A DNA stretch of 64,000 nt from Catellatospora bangladeshensis (GCF_016862575.1 NZ_BONF01000007.1:36519-100518); one strand, 5' to 3'; shown: positions 27,613 to 36,094, counted from the first letter of the stretch. Numbers and translations are program-made. The notes: a model not told the origin generated them from the sequence alone.

Positions 27613-28929
27613 GTGGCACGTCGTGCGCCGGAGGACGCTCCGGAGCTGTTCATCGACCTCGGCGTGCTGCCCGGCGAGGAGCCGGCCGAGGACGGCGGCC
27701 CGGCCCTGCCGCACGGGCCGTTCCGGTGGAGCCGCCGGATCGCCGTCGCGCTCGCCGTCGCCGCCGTGCTGGGCGGCGTGACCGCGGCGGTGCCCGACCC
27801 CCGTCCCCGGCTGTCCGCGCTGGCGGTGCTGGACGGCAAGGGCACGCAGGTGCAGGTCCTGGACGACGAGCTGGTGGTGGTGCTCGGCCCGGACGGCGCC
27901 ACGGCGTACGAGACGGCGGGCTGGCGGCAGCGGTGGCAGGTGGCCGCCACGGATCTGGTGCACGCCGCCGCGTTCGGCGACGTCGTGCTGCTGCGCTCGG
28001 GCGGCTCCGAGAACGGCGGCTGGCTCGGCTGGCCCGCCGGACAGACCACGGCGGTGGACCGGACCACGGGGCAGACGCTCTGGCGCACCCAGCGCTATGT
28101 GGAACCGGCGGGCGACCTGCTGGTCAGCTACTCTCCCGAGGGCAGTCAGCCCGACGTGGAGATCCGCGACCCGCGCCGCTACGACCTGCGCTGGCGGCTG
28201 CCCGCGAGCCGGGTGTGGGTGTACGACGTGCGGCGCGACGCGGTGTGGCGGCTGGCCGCCGACGGCGCGGTCGTCGAGCACGACCTGCACACCGGCGCGG
28301 TACGCCGCACGCTGCGCCCCCGCCTGCCCGCCGCGAAGTACGTCAACATCGTGCTCAGCCGCGAGGCGGTGGGCTTCGAGGGCTACGAGGACAACGGCAG
28401 GCCGGAGCAGCGCGGCGTGCTCTGGTACGACGCGAAGACCTTCGCGCAGGTCACCGGCGCGCGCCAGTGGGTCTGGGAGAGCGACTGCGGCGGCGGCCTG
28501 TCCTGCGCGTACACGGCCGGGGACGGCCGGGCCTTCCTCATCGACCCGGTCACCGGCGAGCCGGTGCGCAGCCTGCCCGAGGAGGAGTTCGTGCCCAGCC
28601 CGGCCGGGCTGCTCCTGGTGGGCTCGCCGGACCTGGGCTTCATCACCCGGCGGGTGCTGGCCCGGCTCGAACCCGCCACCGGGCGGCGGCTGACCGACCT
28701 GGCGGGCTGGCACGCGCTCAGCGACGACGGCACCCCGGTGCGGGTGCTCGGCCGCACCGGTGCGCGCCAGGGCACGACCTACCTGACGGAGCTGGCCGAG
28801 GACGGGCCGCACCGGCTCGGCGAGGTGCCGTACCTGCTGCGCTCCTGCGGTCTGGCGGGCGCGGCGCTCGTCTGCACCACCATGTCCGGCGACATCGCGG
28901 TCTGGGGGATCGGGCGGGAACGGCCATGA
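27613..28929 (+). CDS. Membrane-anchored PQQ-like beta-propeller protein, copy 1
   Basis: A 438-residue protein. The short cytoplasmic N-terminus carries LFIDLGV, then RWSRRIAVALAVAAVLGGVTAAV is a single membrane helix. The exterior part is a BamB/PQQ-like beta-propeller with repeated aromatic-Asp blades (AVDRTTGQTLWRT, WRLAADGAVVEHDLHTGAVRR, FLIDPVTGEPVRSL). Cysteine pairs DCGGGLSC and SCGLAGAALVC are shared with the two next paralogues and probably form disulfides. Ligand-binding or scaffold role unknown; there is no sign of enzymatic residues. GTG start after GAGG. Its stop overlaps the next ATG by 4 nt. Confidence 0.75.
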   Translation: MARRAPEDAPELFIDLGVLPGEEPAEDGGPALPHGPFRWSRRIAVALAVAAVLGGVTAAVPDPRPRLSALAVLDGKGTQVQVLDDELVVVLGPDGATAYETAGWRQRWQVAATDLVHAAAFGDVVLLRSGGSENGGWLGWPAGQTTAVDRTTGQTLWRTQRYVEPAGDLLVSYSPEGSQPDVEIRDPRRYDLRWRLPASRVWVYDVRRDAVWRLAADGAVVEHDLHTGAVRRTLRPRLPAAKYVNIVLSREAVGFEGYEDNGRPEQRGVLWYDAKTFAQVTGARQWVWESDCGGGLSCAYTAGDGRAFLIDPVTGEPVRSLPEEEFVPSPAGLLLVGSPDLGFITRRVLARLEPATGRRLTDLAGWHALSDDGTPVRVLGRTGARQGTTYLTELAEDGPHRLGEVPYLLRSCGLAGAALVCTTMSGDIAVWGIGRERP

Positions 28930-30200
28930 CCGCCGCGCCCGGCGCCGTGATCGACCTGGGCGCGGACTGGGCCGCCCCGGCGGACCCGGCCCCGGCCGAG
29001 CCCCGCCGGTGGGGCACCCGCCTGGCCGTGGGCCTGGCCCTGGCGGCGCTGCTCGGGACGGCGGCCGCGGACACCCTGCCGCCCGGACCGCGCCTGGTCG
29101 AGCTCGCCCGGTGGCACGAGCCGGGCGCCGTGGTGGCCGCCGCGGGCCCGGATACCTTCCTGGTCGCCGCCTCCGGCGAGATCTCCGCGTACGACGCCAC
29201 GGACGGGCACCGGCTGTGGCGCGCCCCCGGCGGCGCCTTCGACTGGACCGCCGCGGTCGCCGGGGACGTCCAGCTGATCGCCTTCACCCTGCCCGAGACG
29301 GTGACCGATCCGCCCCTGATCGGCTACGACGACGTGCTCGCGGTGGACCGGCGCTCCGGAGTGGTCCGCTGGCGGAACACGGCCGCGCTGGAGCCGGTGG
29401 GCGGGGTGCTGGTGAGCCGCACCGGCGACCTCGGGCTGCCGGAGGTGACGGTGCACGACCCGGTCACGTTCGCGGTGCGCTGGCGGGCCCCGGCGGCGCT
29501 CGCCGCCGAGGCAGACCCGTGGGCCGGGGCGTTGTGGCGGCTCACCGTGCACGGTGACCTGGTCGAGCACGACCTGGTCTCGGGTGCGGTGCGCCGCAGC
29601 GTACGGCTGCCCGGCACGCCGGACGAGGGGGCGGCGATCCTGCCCACCCGGCACGCCGTCGGGCTGACCGGGCAGCGGTGGGACGGGCGGGCCGGGCCGG
29701 TGGCGGTGCGCAGCTGGTACGACCGGCAGCGCCTGGCTCCCGTGGCGGGCGAGAACCGGTGGGCCCGGGAGACCGACTGCGGCGGCGGCCTGCTGTGCGC
29801 CCTGCCCGCGGAGGAGGGCGCCGCCTTCCTCATCGACGCGGCGACCGGGGAGCCGGTCCGCGCGCTGCCCGGCGACATGTTCCTGACCAGCCCCGGCGGC
29901 CCGGTGGTGGTCGACCGCGCGAACGCCGTGCTCACCGCCCGGCTCGACCCGGCGACCGGGGCGCGGGTGGCCGACGTGGCGGGCTGGGAGCCGCTGGCGA
30001 CCCGGAACGTGCACGTCCGCTTCGCCGCGCGGACCGACTCGCCGACGCGGAGCACGTACCTGGCCGAGCTGACGCCGGACGGCCTGCGGCGGCTCGGCCG
30101 GGTGCCCGGCGTGGTGCTGCGCTGCGATGTCCTGCCCGGCCTGCTGGCCTGCACCACGGTCGGCGACGACGTGGTGCTCTGGCGCGTGGCGGAGGCGTAG
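28926..30200 (+). CDS. Membrane-anchored PQQ-like beta-propeller protein, copy 2
   Basis: A 424-residue paralogue of the preceding protein with the same plan: VIDLGAD in the short N-terminus, a hydrophobic helix (LAVGLALAALLGTAAADTL), then propeller blades such as YDATDGHRLWRAPGG, VLAVDRRSGVVRWRN and FLIDAATGEPVRAL. Conserved Cys pairs are DCGGGLLC and RCDVLPGLLAC. The C-terminus reads TTVGDDVVLWRVAEA. Its ATG lies in an ATGA overlap with copy 1, so the two are one operon. Downstream is the damaged tail of a further copy. Confidence 0.75.
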   Translation: MTAAPGAVIDLGADWAAPADPAPAEPRRWGTRLAVGLALAALLGTAAADTLPPGPRLVELARWHEPGAVVAAAGPDTFLVAASGEISAYDATDGHRLWRAPGGAFDWTAAVAGDVQLIAFTLPETVTDPPLIGYDDVLAVDRRSGVVRWRNTAALEPVGGVLVSRTGDLGLPEVTVHDPVTFAVRWRAPAALAAEADPWAGALWRLTVHGDLVEHDLVSGAVRRSVRLPGTPDEGAAILPTRHAVGLTGQRWDGRAGPVAVRSWYDRQRLAPVAGENRWARETDCGGGLLCALPAEEGAAFLIDAATGEPVRALPGDMFLTSPGGPVVVDRANAVLTARLDPATGARVADVAGWEPLATRNVHVRFAARTDSPTRSTYLAELTPDGLRRLGRVPGVVLRCDVLPGLLACTTVGDDVVLWRVAEA

Positions 30201-30217
30201 CCACCAGCCGGGCCTGG

Positions 30218-30389
30218 CCGGTGCAGGTGCTGGTGCGCGGCCCGCCGCCGGAGCGGTGCACCGCGATCGCGCCCAGGCCGTCCGGTGGTGGCGGAGTCGG
30301 CCGCCCGCGTGGGACGGTGTGCCTTCGCGCAGCGGGCGCCGGCCTGTTCGGTGGGGGACGGGCTGACCCTGTGGCGGTGGGACGCCTGA
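30218..30389 (+). pseudogene. Frameshifted C-terminal remnant of a fourth beta-propeller paralogue
   Basis: Between copies 2 and 3, the reading from 30218 gives PVQVLVRG, resembling PVRVLGRT in copy 1. After a frame change the following bases read ARVGRCAFAQRAPACSVGD then GLTLWRWDA and stop at 30387-30389. This aligns with the copy 2 end, RCDVLPGLLACTTVGDD then VVLWRVAEA: the same Cys pair, VGD and LWR. The distance between the two blocks (about 33 codons) also matches copy 1 (about 36). No start or upstream body survives, so it is a deletion remnant. Confidence 0.6.
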
Positions 30390-30414
30390 CCCGGTGACGG
30401 GGCGGAGGGTTGCG

Positions 30415-31713
30415 ATGGCTGTGCTCATCGATCTCGGCGATCCGCGCGGGCTCGACGACGAGCCCGAGGCGGGGCCGCTCGTGTCGCGTGCCGCGCGGCG
30501 GGGCGCGGCGCTGGTCGCCGTGGTGCTGGCCGGGCTGCTCGGCCTCGGCGGGTCGGCGGTCGTGCCCCCGCCGCCGCTGGTGCTGGTCGCCCACTTCGAC
30601 CCGCCGGTGACCGGGCCGGTGGTGCTCAGCGGGGACCTGGCGCTGGCGCTGGAGCGGCGGGACGGCGGCCGGGCCCTGCTGGCGATCGACGGCGGCGCGG
30701 TGCGCTGGCGGCTGCCGCTGGAGGGGCTGTCCACCGAGGTGTTCAGCGCGGTCCGGGCGGGACGGACGCTGCTGGTGACACTGATCGACAGCGCGGCGCC
30801 GGCGGAGATGTGGACCACGTACGCGGTCGAGCCGGACACCGGGACGGCGCTGTGGCAGGCCCGGGCGATGCTGCTGGGCGTCGCCCCGCGCGCGGCGGAG
30901 TGGACGGCGGTGCTGGGCGGCGGCGCGGAGCGGGAGTGGCTCGGGGGCCGGGACGTGGCCAGCGGCCGCGAGCTGTGGCGGCGTGCGATGTCGGCGCCGC
31001 AGGGGTGGACCCCCTACCGGGTCGGGCCCGACCTGGCCGGCCTGGTGCTGTTCGAGACGGCTGGACGGCCGCAGGCCAGGCTGCTGACCCCGGACGGCGT
31101 CCTGGGCGAGCCGCGACCGCTGCCCACCGGCACCGAGGGTATGCAGGTGGCCGCGAACCTGGTGGTGGCGGCGTACGAGCGGGACGGCGCGCGCCGGATC
31201 GCCGCGCTGCGGCTGCCCGCGCTGGAGCCGGTGTGGGACGTGGCCCACCCGGTCGGCGGCTACCCGTACTACGTGGAGGACTGCGCGCCGATGGTGTGCG
31301 TGACCGACTCGGACCGGGTCTGGGTGCTCGATCCCGCCGACGGCGCGGCGCGCTGGCAGGGGCAGGTGGGCGGCTCCTACGCGCTGGCGCCGGGGGTGCT
31401 GGTGTCCAACGTCAACGAGCGTCCCCGGTACGGCGTGCTGCGGGACACCGTGACCGGCCGCGTGCTGCTGCGGCTGGCCGACTGGAGCGTGATCGAGCAC
31501 GACGGCCGGTCGGTGCTGCTGGCGTACGTCGGCGACGACCGTACCTGGTTCGGCGCGGCCGAGCCGGCCGGGTCCGGGCGGCCGCGGGTGCTCGGCGTCG
31601 GCGGGCCCACCCTGGACCGCTGCTGGGCGGACACGCGCGGGACCGCCGACGCGGGCCTGGTGGTGTGCCAGGCGCTGCTCGGCGGCCTGGACGTGTACCG
31701 CTACACCCGGTGA
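30415..31713 (+). CDS. Membrane-anchored PQQ-like beta-propeller protein, copy 3
   Basis: A 432-residue paralogue of the two proteins upstream, more diverged. MAVLIDLGDPRG opens it, then the membrane helix AALVAVVLAGLLGLGGSAVV and a propeller with blades LLAIDGGAVRWRLPL, AVEPDTGTALWQA and WVLDPADGAARWQG. The Cys pair positions persist as DCAPMVC and RCWADTRGTADAGLVVC. ATG 30415 is chosen for GGCGGAGGG upstream; a GTG seven codons earlier is possible. It converges with the peptidase gene, 10 nt from stop to stop. Confidence 0.75.
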   Translation: MAVLIDLGDPRGLDDEPEAGPLVSRAARRGAALVAVVLAGLLGLGGSAVVPPPPLVLVAHFDPPVTGPVVLSGDLALALERRDGGRALLAIDGGAVRWRLPLEGLSTEVFSAVRAGRTLLVTLIDSAAPAEMWTTYAVEPDTGTALWQARAMLLGVAPRAAEWTAVLGGGAEREWLGGRDVASGRELWRRAMSAPQGWTPYRVGPDLAGLVLFETAGRPQARLLTPDGVLGEPRPLPTGTEGMQVAANLVVAAYERDGARRIAALRLPALEPVWDVAHPVGGYPYYVEDCAPMVCVTDSDRVWVLDPADGAARWQGQVGGSYALAPGVLVSNVNERPRYGVLRDTVTGRVLLRLADWSVIEHDGRSVLLAYVGDDRTWFGAAEPAGSGRPRVLGVGGPTLDRCWADTRGTADAGLVVCQALLGGLDVYRYTR

Positions 31714-31723
31714 CCGGGCCGGG

Positions 31724-32998
31724 TCACCAGTTGGCCTGCACCGGCGGCGCCGGCAGCGGCACCGACGCCGGGTGGATCACGTAGACGACGCCCCGGCTGC
31801 TGTTCAGCCAGGCGGCCTCCCACTCGGCCCGGCCGACGGGCTTGCGCACCTGGTCGTTGCTGGGCGAGTTCGGGTCGTTGAGCACCGGGTCGCCGCTGGA
31901 GGTGAAGCCGGCGAGCACCATCAGGTGGCCTTTGGTGCCGTAATCCAGGCCGGGGACCTCGCCCTTGCGGTAGGACGCCGAGGCGATGAGCGGGATGCCC
32001 GCCGCGATGAACCGTTCGGCCTCGTTCAGCGAGCGCAGCCGGGTGACGAACCCGCGCAGCCCGAACCGGCCCGCGTACGCCGTGTTGAACGGCCAGTTGC
32101 CGCAGCCGTCGAAGTCGTGGTCGTAGGTGTGCGAGGCGGCGTAGTCCACCCACGGGTCGGCGTAGCCGGGGTCGACCCAGGAGTAGTCCGCCGGGCCGGG
32201 GCCGGTGCCCCAGTAGGCCAGCACCATCGCGGTCGAGGTGGGCGAGCACCAGGCCTCGCCGCCGCCGTTCCACTGCGGGTACTCCCCGGCGTGGATCTCC
32301 TGCGAGTACGCCGGCACGTCGAGCACCAGCCCCTGCGCCGCGAGCGGGAGGCTCGGGGCGAGTTCACCGGGCGCGGGCAGGGCCGAGGCCGCCGCGCCGA
32401 GGCTGTGCAGCACCGGGACGTCCGTGCTGCCCGCCGGGCGCAGCAGGGTCACCCGCAGCCGCCAGGACGTCAGCGCGCGGCCCGGGGCCGCCCGGAACAG
32501 GTCGGCGTTCACGTCGCCGTCGGCGTCGCCCTGGCCGCGCAGCGAGGTGCGCCGGAAGGCCGTGTCGTCGGCGGCCCAGTCGCCCATCCGGTACCACTTG
32601 GTGGTGGTGCCCGCCGCGGTCTCGCCGGACAGCTCGACGCGCAGGAAGCTGCCGCCGGGTGTGGCCGCGGTCCAGGAGGGGATCAGCTCGGTGGCGGGGA
32701 AGCCGCCGCTGCTGCGCGGGCCGGTCCAGGTCGCGGTCTCGTACTCGGCGGTGGTGCCGGAGCGGGGGTCGGTGTGCGTCAGCGTGCCGGTGGGGGCGGC
32801 GAACGCCAGCCCCCCGGTGCCCGCGAAGACCCCGCTGCCGCTGCCCTCGGCCCAGCGCTGCGGCGTGTCCCAGCGGTGGAACGCGACGTCCCGCCCGGCC
32901 GGGGTGGTGCCGCCTGATGCGCCGCCGCCCGGCGCCGTGACGGACGCGCCCTCGGCGACCGCGCCGGCCGCCGAACGCAGTGCGTCACGTCGATCCAT
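31724..32998 (-). CDS. C39-like cysteine peptidase family protein, probably exported
   Basis: A 424-residue protein. The C-terminal half is a peptidase C39-like papain-fold domain: the catalytic Cys in GGGEAWCSPTSTAMVLAYWG, the His in KGHLMVLAGF and the Asp/Asn in VLNDPNSPSNDQVRK. The N-terminal half (about 60-215) is a beta-sandwich-like domain (YETATWTGPRSSGGF ... RVELSGETAAGTTTKWYRMGDW). The start MDRRDALRSAAG looks like a Tat-type signal, but the hydrophobic core is poor and contains a Glu, so export is uncertain. GGAGGC before ATG 32998. Divergent from the response regulator, convergent with the propellers. Confidence 0.75.
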   Translation of the reverse strand: MDRRDALRSAAGAVAEGASVTAPGGGASGGTTPAGRDVAFHRWDTPQRWAEGSGSGVFAGTGGLAFAAPTGTLTHTDPRSGTTAEYETATWTGPRSSGGFPATELIPSWTAATPGGSFLRVELSGETAAGTTTKWYRMGDWAADDTAFRRTSLRGQGDADGDVNADLFRAAPGRALTSWRLRVTLLRPAGSTDVPVLHSLGAAASALPAPGELAPSLPLAAQGLVLDVPAYSQEIHAGEYPQWNGGGEAWCSPTSTAMVLAYWGTGPGPADYSWVDPGYADPWVDYAASHTYDHDFDGCGNWPFNTAYAGRFGLRGFVTRLRSLNEAERFIAAGIPLIASASYRKGEVPGLDYGTKGHLMVLAGFTSSGDPVLNDPNSPSNDQVRKPVGRAEWEAAWLNSSRGVVYVIHPASVPLPAPPVQANW

Positions 32999-33117
32999 CA
33001 GTGCCTCCGTATCTTGGCGATTCTCTGCATTGAGCGTCATATAGCCGAAGATTTTTTGCAATGGCCTGGGGGCTCTATCTTCGTGGGCGGAGACAGGCCG
33101 CGAGAGAGGGTGGAGAC

Positions 33118-33795
33118 GTGCGGGTGCTGGTGGTGGAGGACGAGCGGCATCTGGCCGACGCGATCGCCCGCGGTCTGCGGCGGCACGGTCTGGCGGTGGA
33201 CGTCGCCTACGACGGCAGCACCGGGCACGAGATGGCGTTCGTCACCCGGTACGACGTGGTGGTGCTGGACCGGGACCTGCCCGGCATGCACGGCGACCAG
33301 CTCTGCGCCGAGCTGGTCGGCTCCGGTGCGCTGACGCGGGTGCTGATGCTGACCGCCAGCGGCAGCGTCGCCGAGCGGGTCGAGGGCCTGCGGCTGGGTG
33401 CCGACGACTACCTGCCCAAGCCCTTCGCGTTCGACGAGCTGGTGGCTCGGGTGCAGGCGCTCGGGCGGCGCGCCACCCCGGTCACCCCGCCCGTGCTCAA
33501 GGCCGCCGACCTGGAGCTGGACCCCGCCAAACGGTCCGTGACCCGGGCCGGCACCCTGATCGACCTGACCAACAAGGAGTTCGGGGTGCTGGAGGAGCTG
33601 CTGCGGGCGCGCGGCGGCGTCGTCTCCACCGAGGAGCTGCTGGAGCGGGTCTGGGACGCCAACACCGACCCGTTCACCACGATAGTGCGGGTGACCATGC
33701 GTACGCTGCGCATGAAGATCGGGCAGCCGGGCCTCATCGAGACCCTGGTCGGCGCCGGCTACCGCATCCCGGCCGCGGGGGAGGATCACGCGTGA
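33118..33795 (+). CDS. OmpR/PhoB-family response regulator
   Basis: A 225-residue regulator. The receiver domain has the acidic pair in VVEDERH, the phospho-acceptor Asp in VVVLDRDLPG and the Lys in YLPKPF. A winged-helix DNA-binding domain (about 130-220) reads LTNKEFGVLEELLRARGGVVS ... VTMRTLRMKIG. GTG 33118 follows a purine-rich GAGGGTGGAG; the upstream ATG at 33061 lies in the AT-rich promoter region and is rejected. GTGA overlap with the kinase gene. The target genes are unknown; the divergent C39 peptidase is a natural candidate. Confidence 0.9.
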   Translation: MRVLVVEDERHLADAIARGLRRHGLAVDVAYDGSTGHEMAFVTRYDVVVLDRDLPGMHGDQLCAELVGSGALTRVLMLTASGSVAERVEGLRLGADDYLPKPFAFDELVARVQALGRRATPVTPPVLKAADLELDPAKRSVTRAGTLIDLTNKEFGVLEELLRARGGVVSTEELLERVWDANTDPFTTIVRVTMRTLRMKIGQPGLIETLVGAGYRIPAAGEDHA

Positions 33796-34955
33796 TCTCC
33801 CGTCCGGTCCGGGTGCCCGCCCGCCGCGGCCTGCGCCCCACCCTCCGCCTGCGGCTCACCCTGCTCAACGGGGTGCTCCTGCTCGGCGCGGGCGCCCTGC
33901 TGATGCTGGTCGCCTGGCTCGTCGTCAGCGCAGCCCTGCACCCCGCCGACGAGCTGGCCGCGGGCACCGTCGTGCGGCTGGCCGACGGCCGCCAGCTGGA
34001 CGTGCGCGCCTGGCAGGAGGCGCTGCTCGCCGCCGCGCAGACCGAGCTGACCGCGAAGGGCCTGGTCGCCGTGGTGGCGATCAGCATCGTGGGCGTCATC
34101 GGCGCGTACGCCGTCGTGGGCCGCGCGCTGCGGCCGCTGCACCACGTCACCGCCACCGCCCGCCGCCTCGGCGGGGAGACGCTCGACCAGCGCATCCGCT
34201 ACACCGGCGCCGACGACGAGGTCGCCGAACTGGCCGACACCTTCGACGCGATGCTGGACCGGCTCGGCGCCGCGTTCACCGCCCAGCACCGCTTCGTCGC
34301 CAACGCCTCGCACGAGCTGCGCACGCCGCTCGCGGTCATGCGTACCGAGATCGACGTGACCCTGTCCGACCCCGAGGCGAACGTCGCCGAGCTGCGCCGG
34401 ATGGCCACCGTCGTGCGTGACGCCTCCGAGCGCGCCAACGCGCTGGTCGACGCGCTGCTCATGCTGGCCCGCAGCGAGGGCCGCACCGGCCTGCGCCGCG
34501 AGCCGGTGGACCTGGGCACCGGCGTGGTGAGCGCGCTGTCCGCGATGGACCACGAGGTCCGCCGCACCAAGCTGTCGGTCAGCACCGAGCTGCGCCCGGC
34601 GCCGGTCATCGGCGACCCGAGCCTGCTCGACCGGCTCGCGGGCAACCTGATCGAGAACGCGGTCCGCTACAACCATCTCGGCGGCCGCATCTGGGTGGAG
34701 AGCCGGCACGACGGTGAGTATGCCCGGCTGATGGTGGGCAACACCGGGTTCACCGTGGACCAGGTGGACGTGTCCGGCCTGTTCGAGCCGTTCCGGCGGG
34801 GCGGCCGGGAACGCACCGGCGCCAGGGGCTCCGGCCTCGGGCTGTCCATCGTGAAGGCCGTGTGTACCGCGCACGGCGGCACGGTCGGCGCGGTGGCGCT
34901 GCCCGGTGGTGGCATGGAGGTCACCATCGCCCTCCCCCTAGCATCGGAGCAATGA
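33792..34955 (+). CDS. Sensor histidine kinase (HAMP, HisKA, HATPase)
   Basis: A 387-residue membrane kinase. Two helices (LLNGVLLLGAGALLMLVAWLVV and LVAVVAISIVGVIGAYAVVG) enclose a very short extracytoplasmic loop of about 40 residues, so the signal may be sensed in or near the membrane. HAMP follows (RALRPLHHVTATARRL), then HisKA with the phospho-His in ASHELRTPLAVM, and the ATPase domain with N-box NLIENAVRYN, FEPF and GSGLGLSIVKAV. It is translationally coupled to the response regulator, and its stop overlaps the ATG of the VOC gene. Confidence 0.9.
   Translation: MISRPVRVPARRGLRPTLRLRLTLLNGVLLLGAGALLMLVAWLVVSAALHPADELAAGTVVRLADGRQLDVRAWQEALLAAAQTELTAKGLVAVVAISIVGVIGAYAVVGRALRPLHHVTATARRLGGETLDQRIRYTGADDEVAELADTFDAMLDRLGAAFTAQHRFVANASHELRTPLAVMRTEIDVTLSDPEANVAELRRMATVVRDASERANALVDALLMLARSEGRTGLRREPVDLGTGVVSALSAMDHEVRRTKLSVSTELRPAPVIGDPSLLDRLAGNLIENAVRYNHLGGRIWVESRHDGEYARLMVGNTGFTVDQVDVSGLFEPFRRGGRERTGARGSGLGLSIVKAVCTAHGGTVGAVALPGGGMEVTIALPLASEQ
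34939..34944 (+). promoter_or_regulatory. Internal -10 hexamer TAGCAT before the VOC gene
   Basis: TAGCAT inside the end of the kinase gene lies 7 nt before ATG 34952, so the VOC gene may also have its own leaderless transcript. Confidence 0.45.
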
Positions 34956-35341
34956 CGTCTTCGATCCGGCATATCACCGTGGACTGCTCCGATCCATACG
35001 CCCTGGCGGGTTTCTGGAGCGAGGTGACCGGGCACCCGCGCCATCCCGACGACAAGCCCGAGGACACCGCGGCGCTGCTGATGTCGCCCGACGACGCACC
35101 CGACCTGCTGTTCATCGCCGTGCCGGACGCCAAGAGCGTGAAGAACCGCCTGCACCTCGACCTGCAGCCGACCGACCGCAGCCGGGACGAGGAGATCGAG
35201 CGGCTGCTGGGCATCGGCGCGACCCTCGTCGCCGACCTGCGCAACCCTGACGGCACCGGCTGGGCGGTGCTGGCCGACCCGGAGGGCAACGAGTTCTGCG
35301 TCGAGCGCTCCGCCGCCGAACGCGCCACCGCCGACGTCTGA
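34952..35341 (+). CDS. VOC (glyoxalase/bleomycin-resistance) superfamily protein
   Basis: A 129-residue single-domain VOC protein with two beta-alpha-beta-beta-beta halves: IRHITVDCSDPYALAGFWSEV at the start and WAVLADPEGNEFCVERS at the end, the latter with the metal-site Glu. KNRLHLDLQP supplies the central His. It is close to the glyoxalase-like subgroup common in actinomycetes; substrate unknown. ATGA overlap with the histidine kinase suggests co-transcription, though it may also use an internal leaderless promoter. A hairpin follows. Confidence 0.8.
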   Translation: MTSSIRHITVDCSDPYALAGFWSEVTGHPRHPDDKPEDTAALLMSPDDAPDLLFIAVPDAKSVKNRLHLDLQPTDRSRDEEIERLLGIGATLVADLRNPDGTGWAVLADPEGNEFCVERSAAERATADV

Positions 35342-35347
35342 CGGGCA

Positions 35348-35380
35348 GCACTCCGGCGGGGACGGCCGCCGCCGGAGTGC
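35348..35380 (+). terminator. Hairpin terminator after the two-component operon
   Basis: 12-bp perfect stem GCACTCCGGCGG / CCGCCGGAGTGC with a 9-nt loop. Confidence 0.7.
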
Positions 35381-35418
35381 CTCCGTACGCGCAAGCTGGT
35401 ATCGTTTAAAGCCTGAGG

Positions 35419-35426
35419 TGATATCA
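35419..35426 (+). promoter_or_regulatory. TGATATCA palindrome in the vapBC promoter region
   Basis: An 8-bp perfect palindrome in a low-GC patch (TTTAAAGCCTGAGG TGATATCA AGATTG), 20 nt before the vapB start. VapB antitoxins usually repress their own operon at palindromes near the -10, so this is the likely operator. Confidence 0.4.
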
Positions 35427-35446
35427 AGATTGTTTAGGAGGCCGTC

Positions 35447-35647
35447 GTGCGAACCGTGATCAATCTTGACGACGACGCCTGCGTCGAGGTGATGGAGCTG
35501 CTCGGCGTGCGGACCAAGACCGATGCGGTCAACGCCGCGCTGCGCGACGTGCTGCGCCGGCGGCGGTTGCAGACGCTGCTGGCGGAGACCGCGGACATAC
35601 CCGTCATCGCCGATCCTGAGGAGCACTATCGCGCCGCAGGCCGGTGA
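35447..35647 (+). CDS. vapB: VapB-type antitoxin
   Basis: A 66-residue protein. The N-terminus MRTVINLDDDACVEVMELLG is a ribbon-helix-helix DNA-binding domain, and the C-terminal tail (LQTLLAETADIPVIADPEEHYRAAGR) should wrap around the toxin. It binds and neutralises the VapC nuclease and autoregulates the operon. GTG start with AGGAGG 6 nt upstream. The toxin gene begins 3 nt after its stop. Confidence 0.85.
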   Translation: MRTVINLDDDACVEVMELLGVRTKTDAVNAALRDVLRRRRLQTLLAETADIPVIADPEEHYRAAGR

Positions 35648-35650
35648 CCG

Positions 35651-36082
35651 GTGGCGGCGATCCGATACCCGTTCCCGATCTACCTGGTGGACACCTCGGT
35701 CTGGGCGCGGCGCACCCTGCCGCCGGTGGCCGATTCCCTGGCCGAGCTGACCCGCTCCGGCGAGCTGGGCACGTGTGCGCTGCTCGTGGCCGAGGTCTGC
35801 TACAGCGCACGCAACGCCGACGAGTACCGGCGCCTGCGCGAGCTGCTCGACGCGACGATCATGCTCAACGGCGACGACGTGGTCGAGGAGAAGGCGCTGG
35901 CCGCGCAGGCCGCGCTGGCGTCGTCCGGGCAGCACCGCACCTCCGTGGTGGACCTGTTCGTGGCCGCTGTGGCGGCCGCCCACGACGCGGTGGTCCTGCA
36001 CTACGACAGCGACTACGAACGCATCTGCGACGCGGTGGGCGCCCGCGCCCGCTGGGTGGTGCCCCGCGGCTCGGTCGCCTGA
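35651..36082 (+). CDS. vapC: VapC-type PIN-domain ribonuclease toxin
   Basis: A 143-residue PIN nuclease. All four expected acidic positions are present: Asp in YLVDTSVWARR, Glu in LLVAEVCYSARN, Asp in TSVVDLFVAAVA and Asp in HYDSDYERI. VapC toxins cleave tRNA or rRNA when freed from VapB. The gene looks intact. GTG 35651 directly follows vapB. A 67-bp repeat separates it from the convergent fadB gene. Confidence 0.87.
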   Translation: MAAIRYPFPIYLVDTSVWARRTLPPVADSLAELTRSGELGTCALLVAEVCYSARNADEYRRLRELLDATIMLNGDDVVEEKALAAQAALASSGQHRTSVVDLFVAAVAAAHDAVVLHYDSDYERICDAVGARARWVVPRGSVA

Positions 36083-36094
36083 GCCGCCGCCTGC

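Noticed and set aside
30127..30366. A 79-codon plus-strand frame overlapping the end of propeller copy 2
   Set aside because: It is out of frame with copy 2 and with the fourth-copy remnant, which explains the same bases better.
33061..33117. An earlier ATG start for the response regulator
   Set aside because: The extra 19 residues have no family homology and lie in the divergent promoter region; GTG 33118 has a purine-rich ribosome site.
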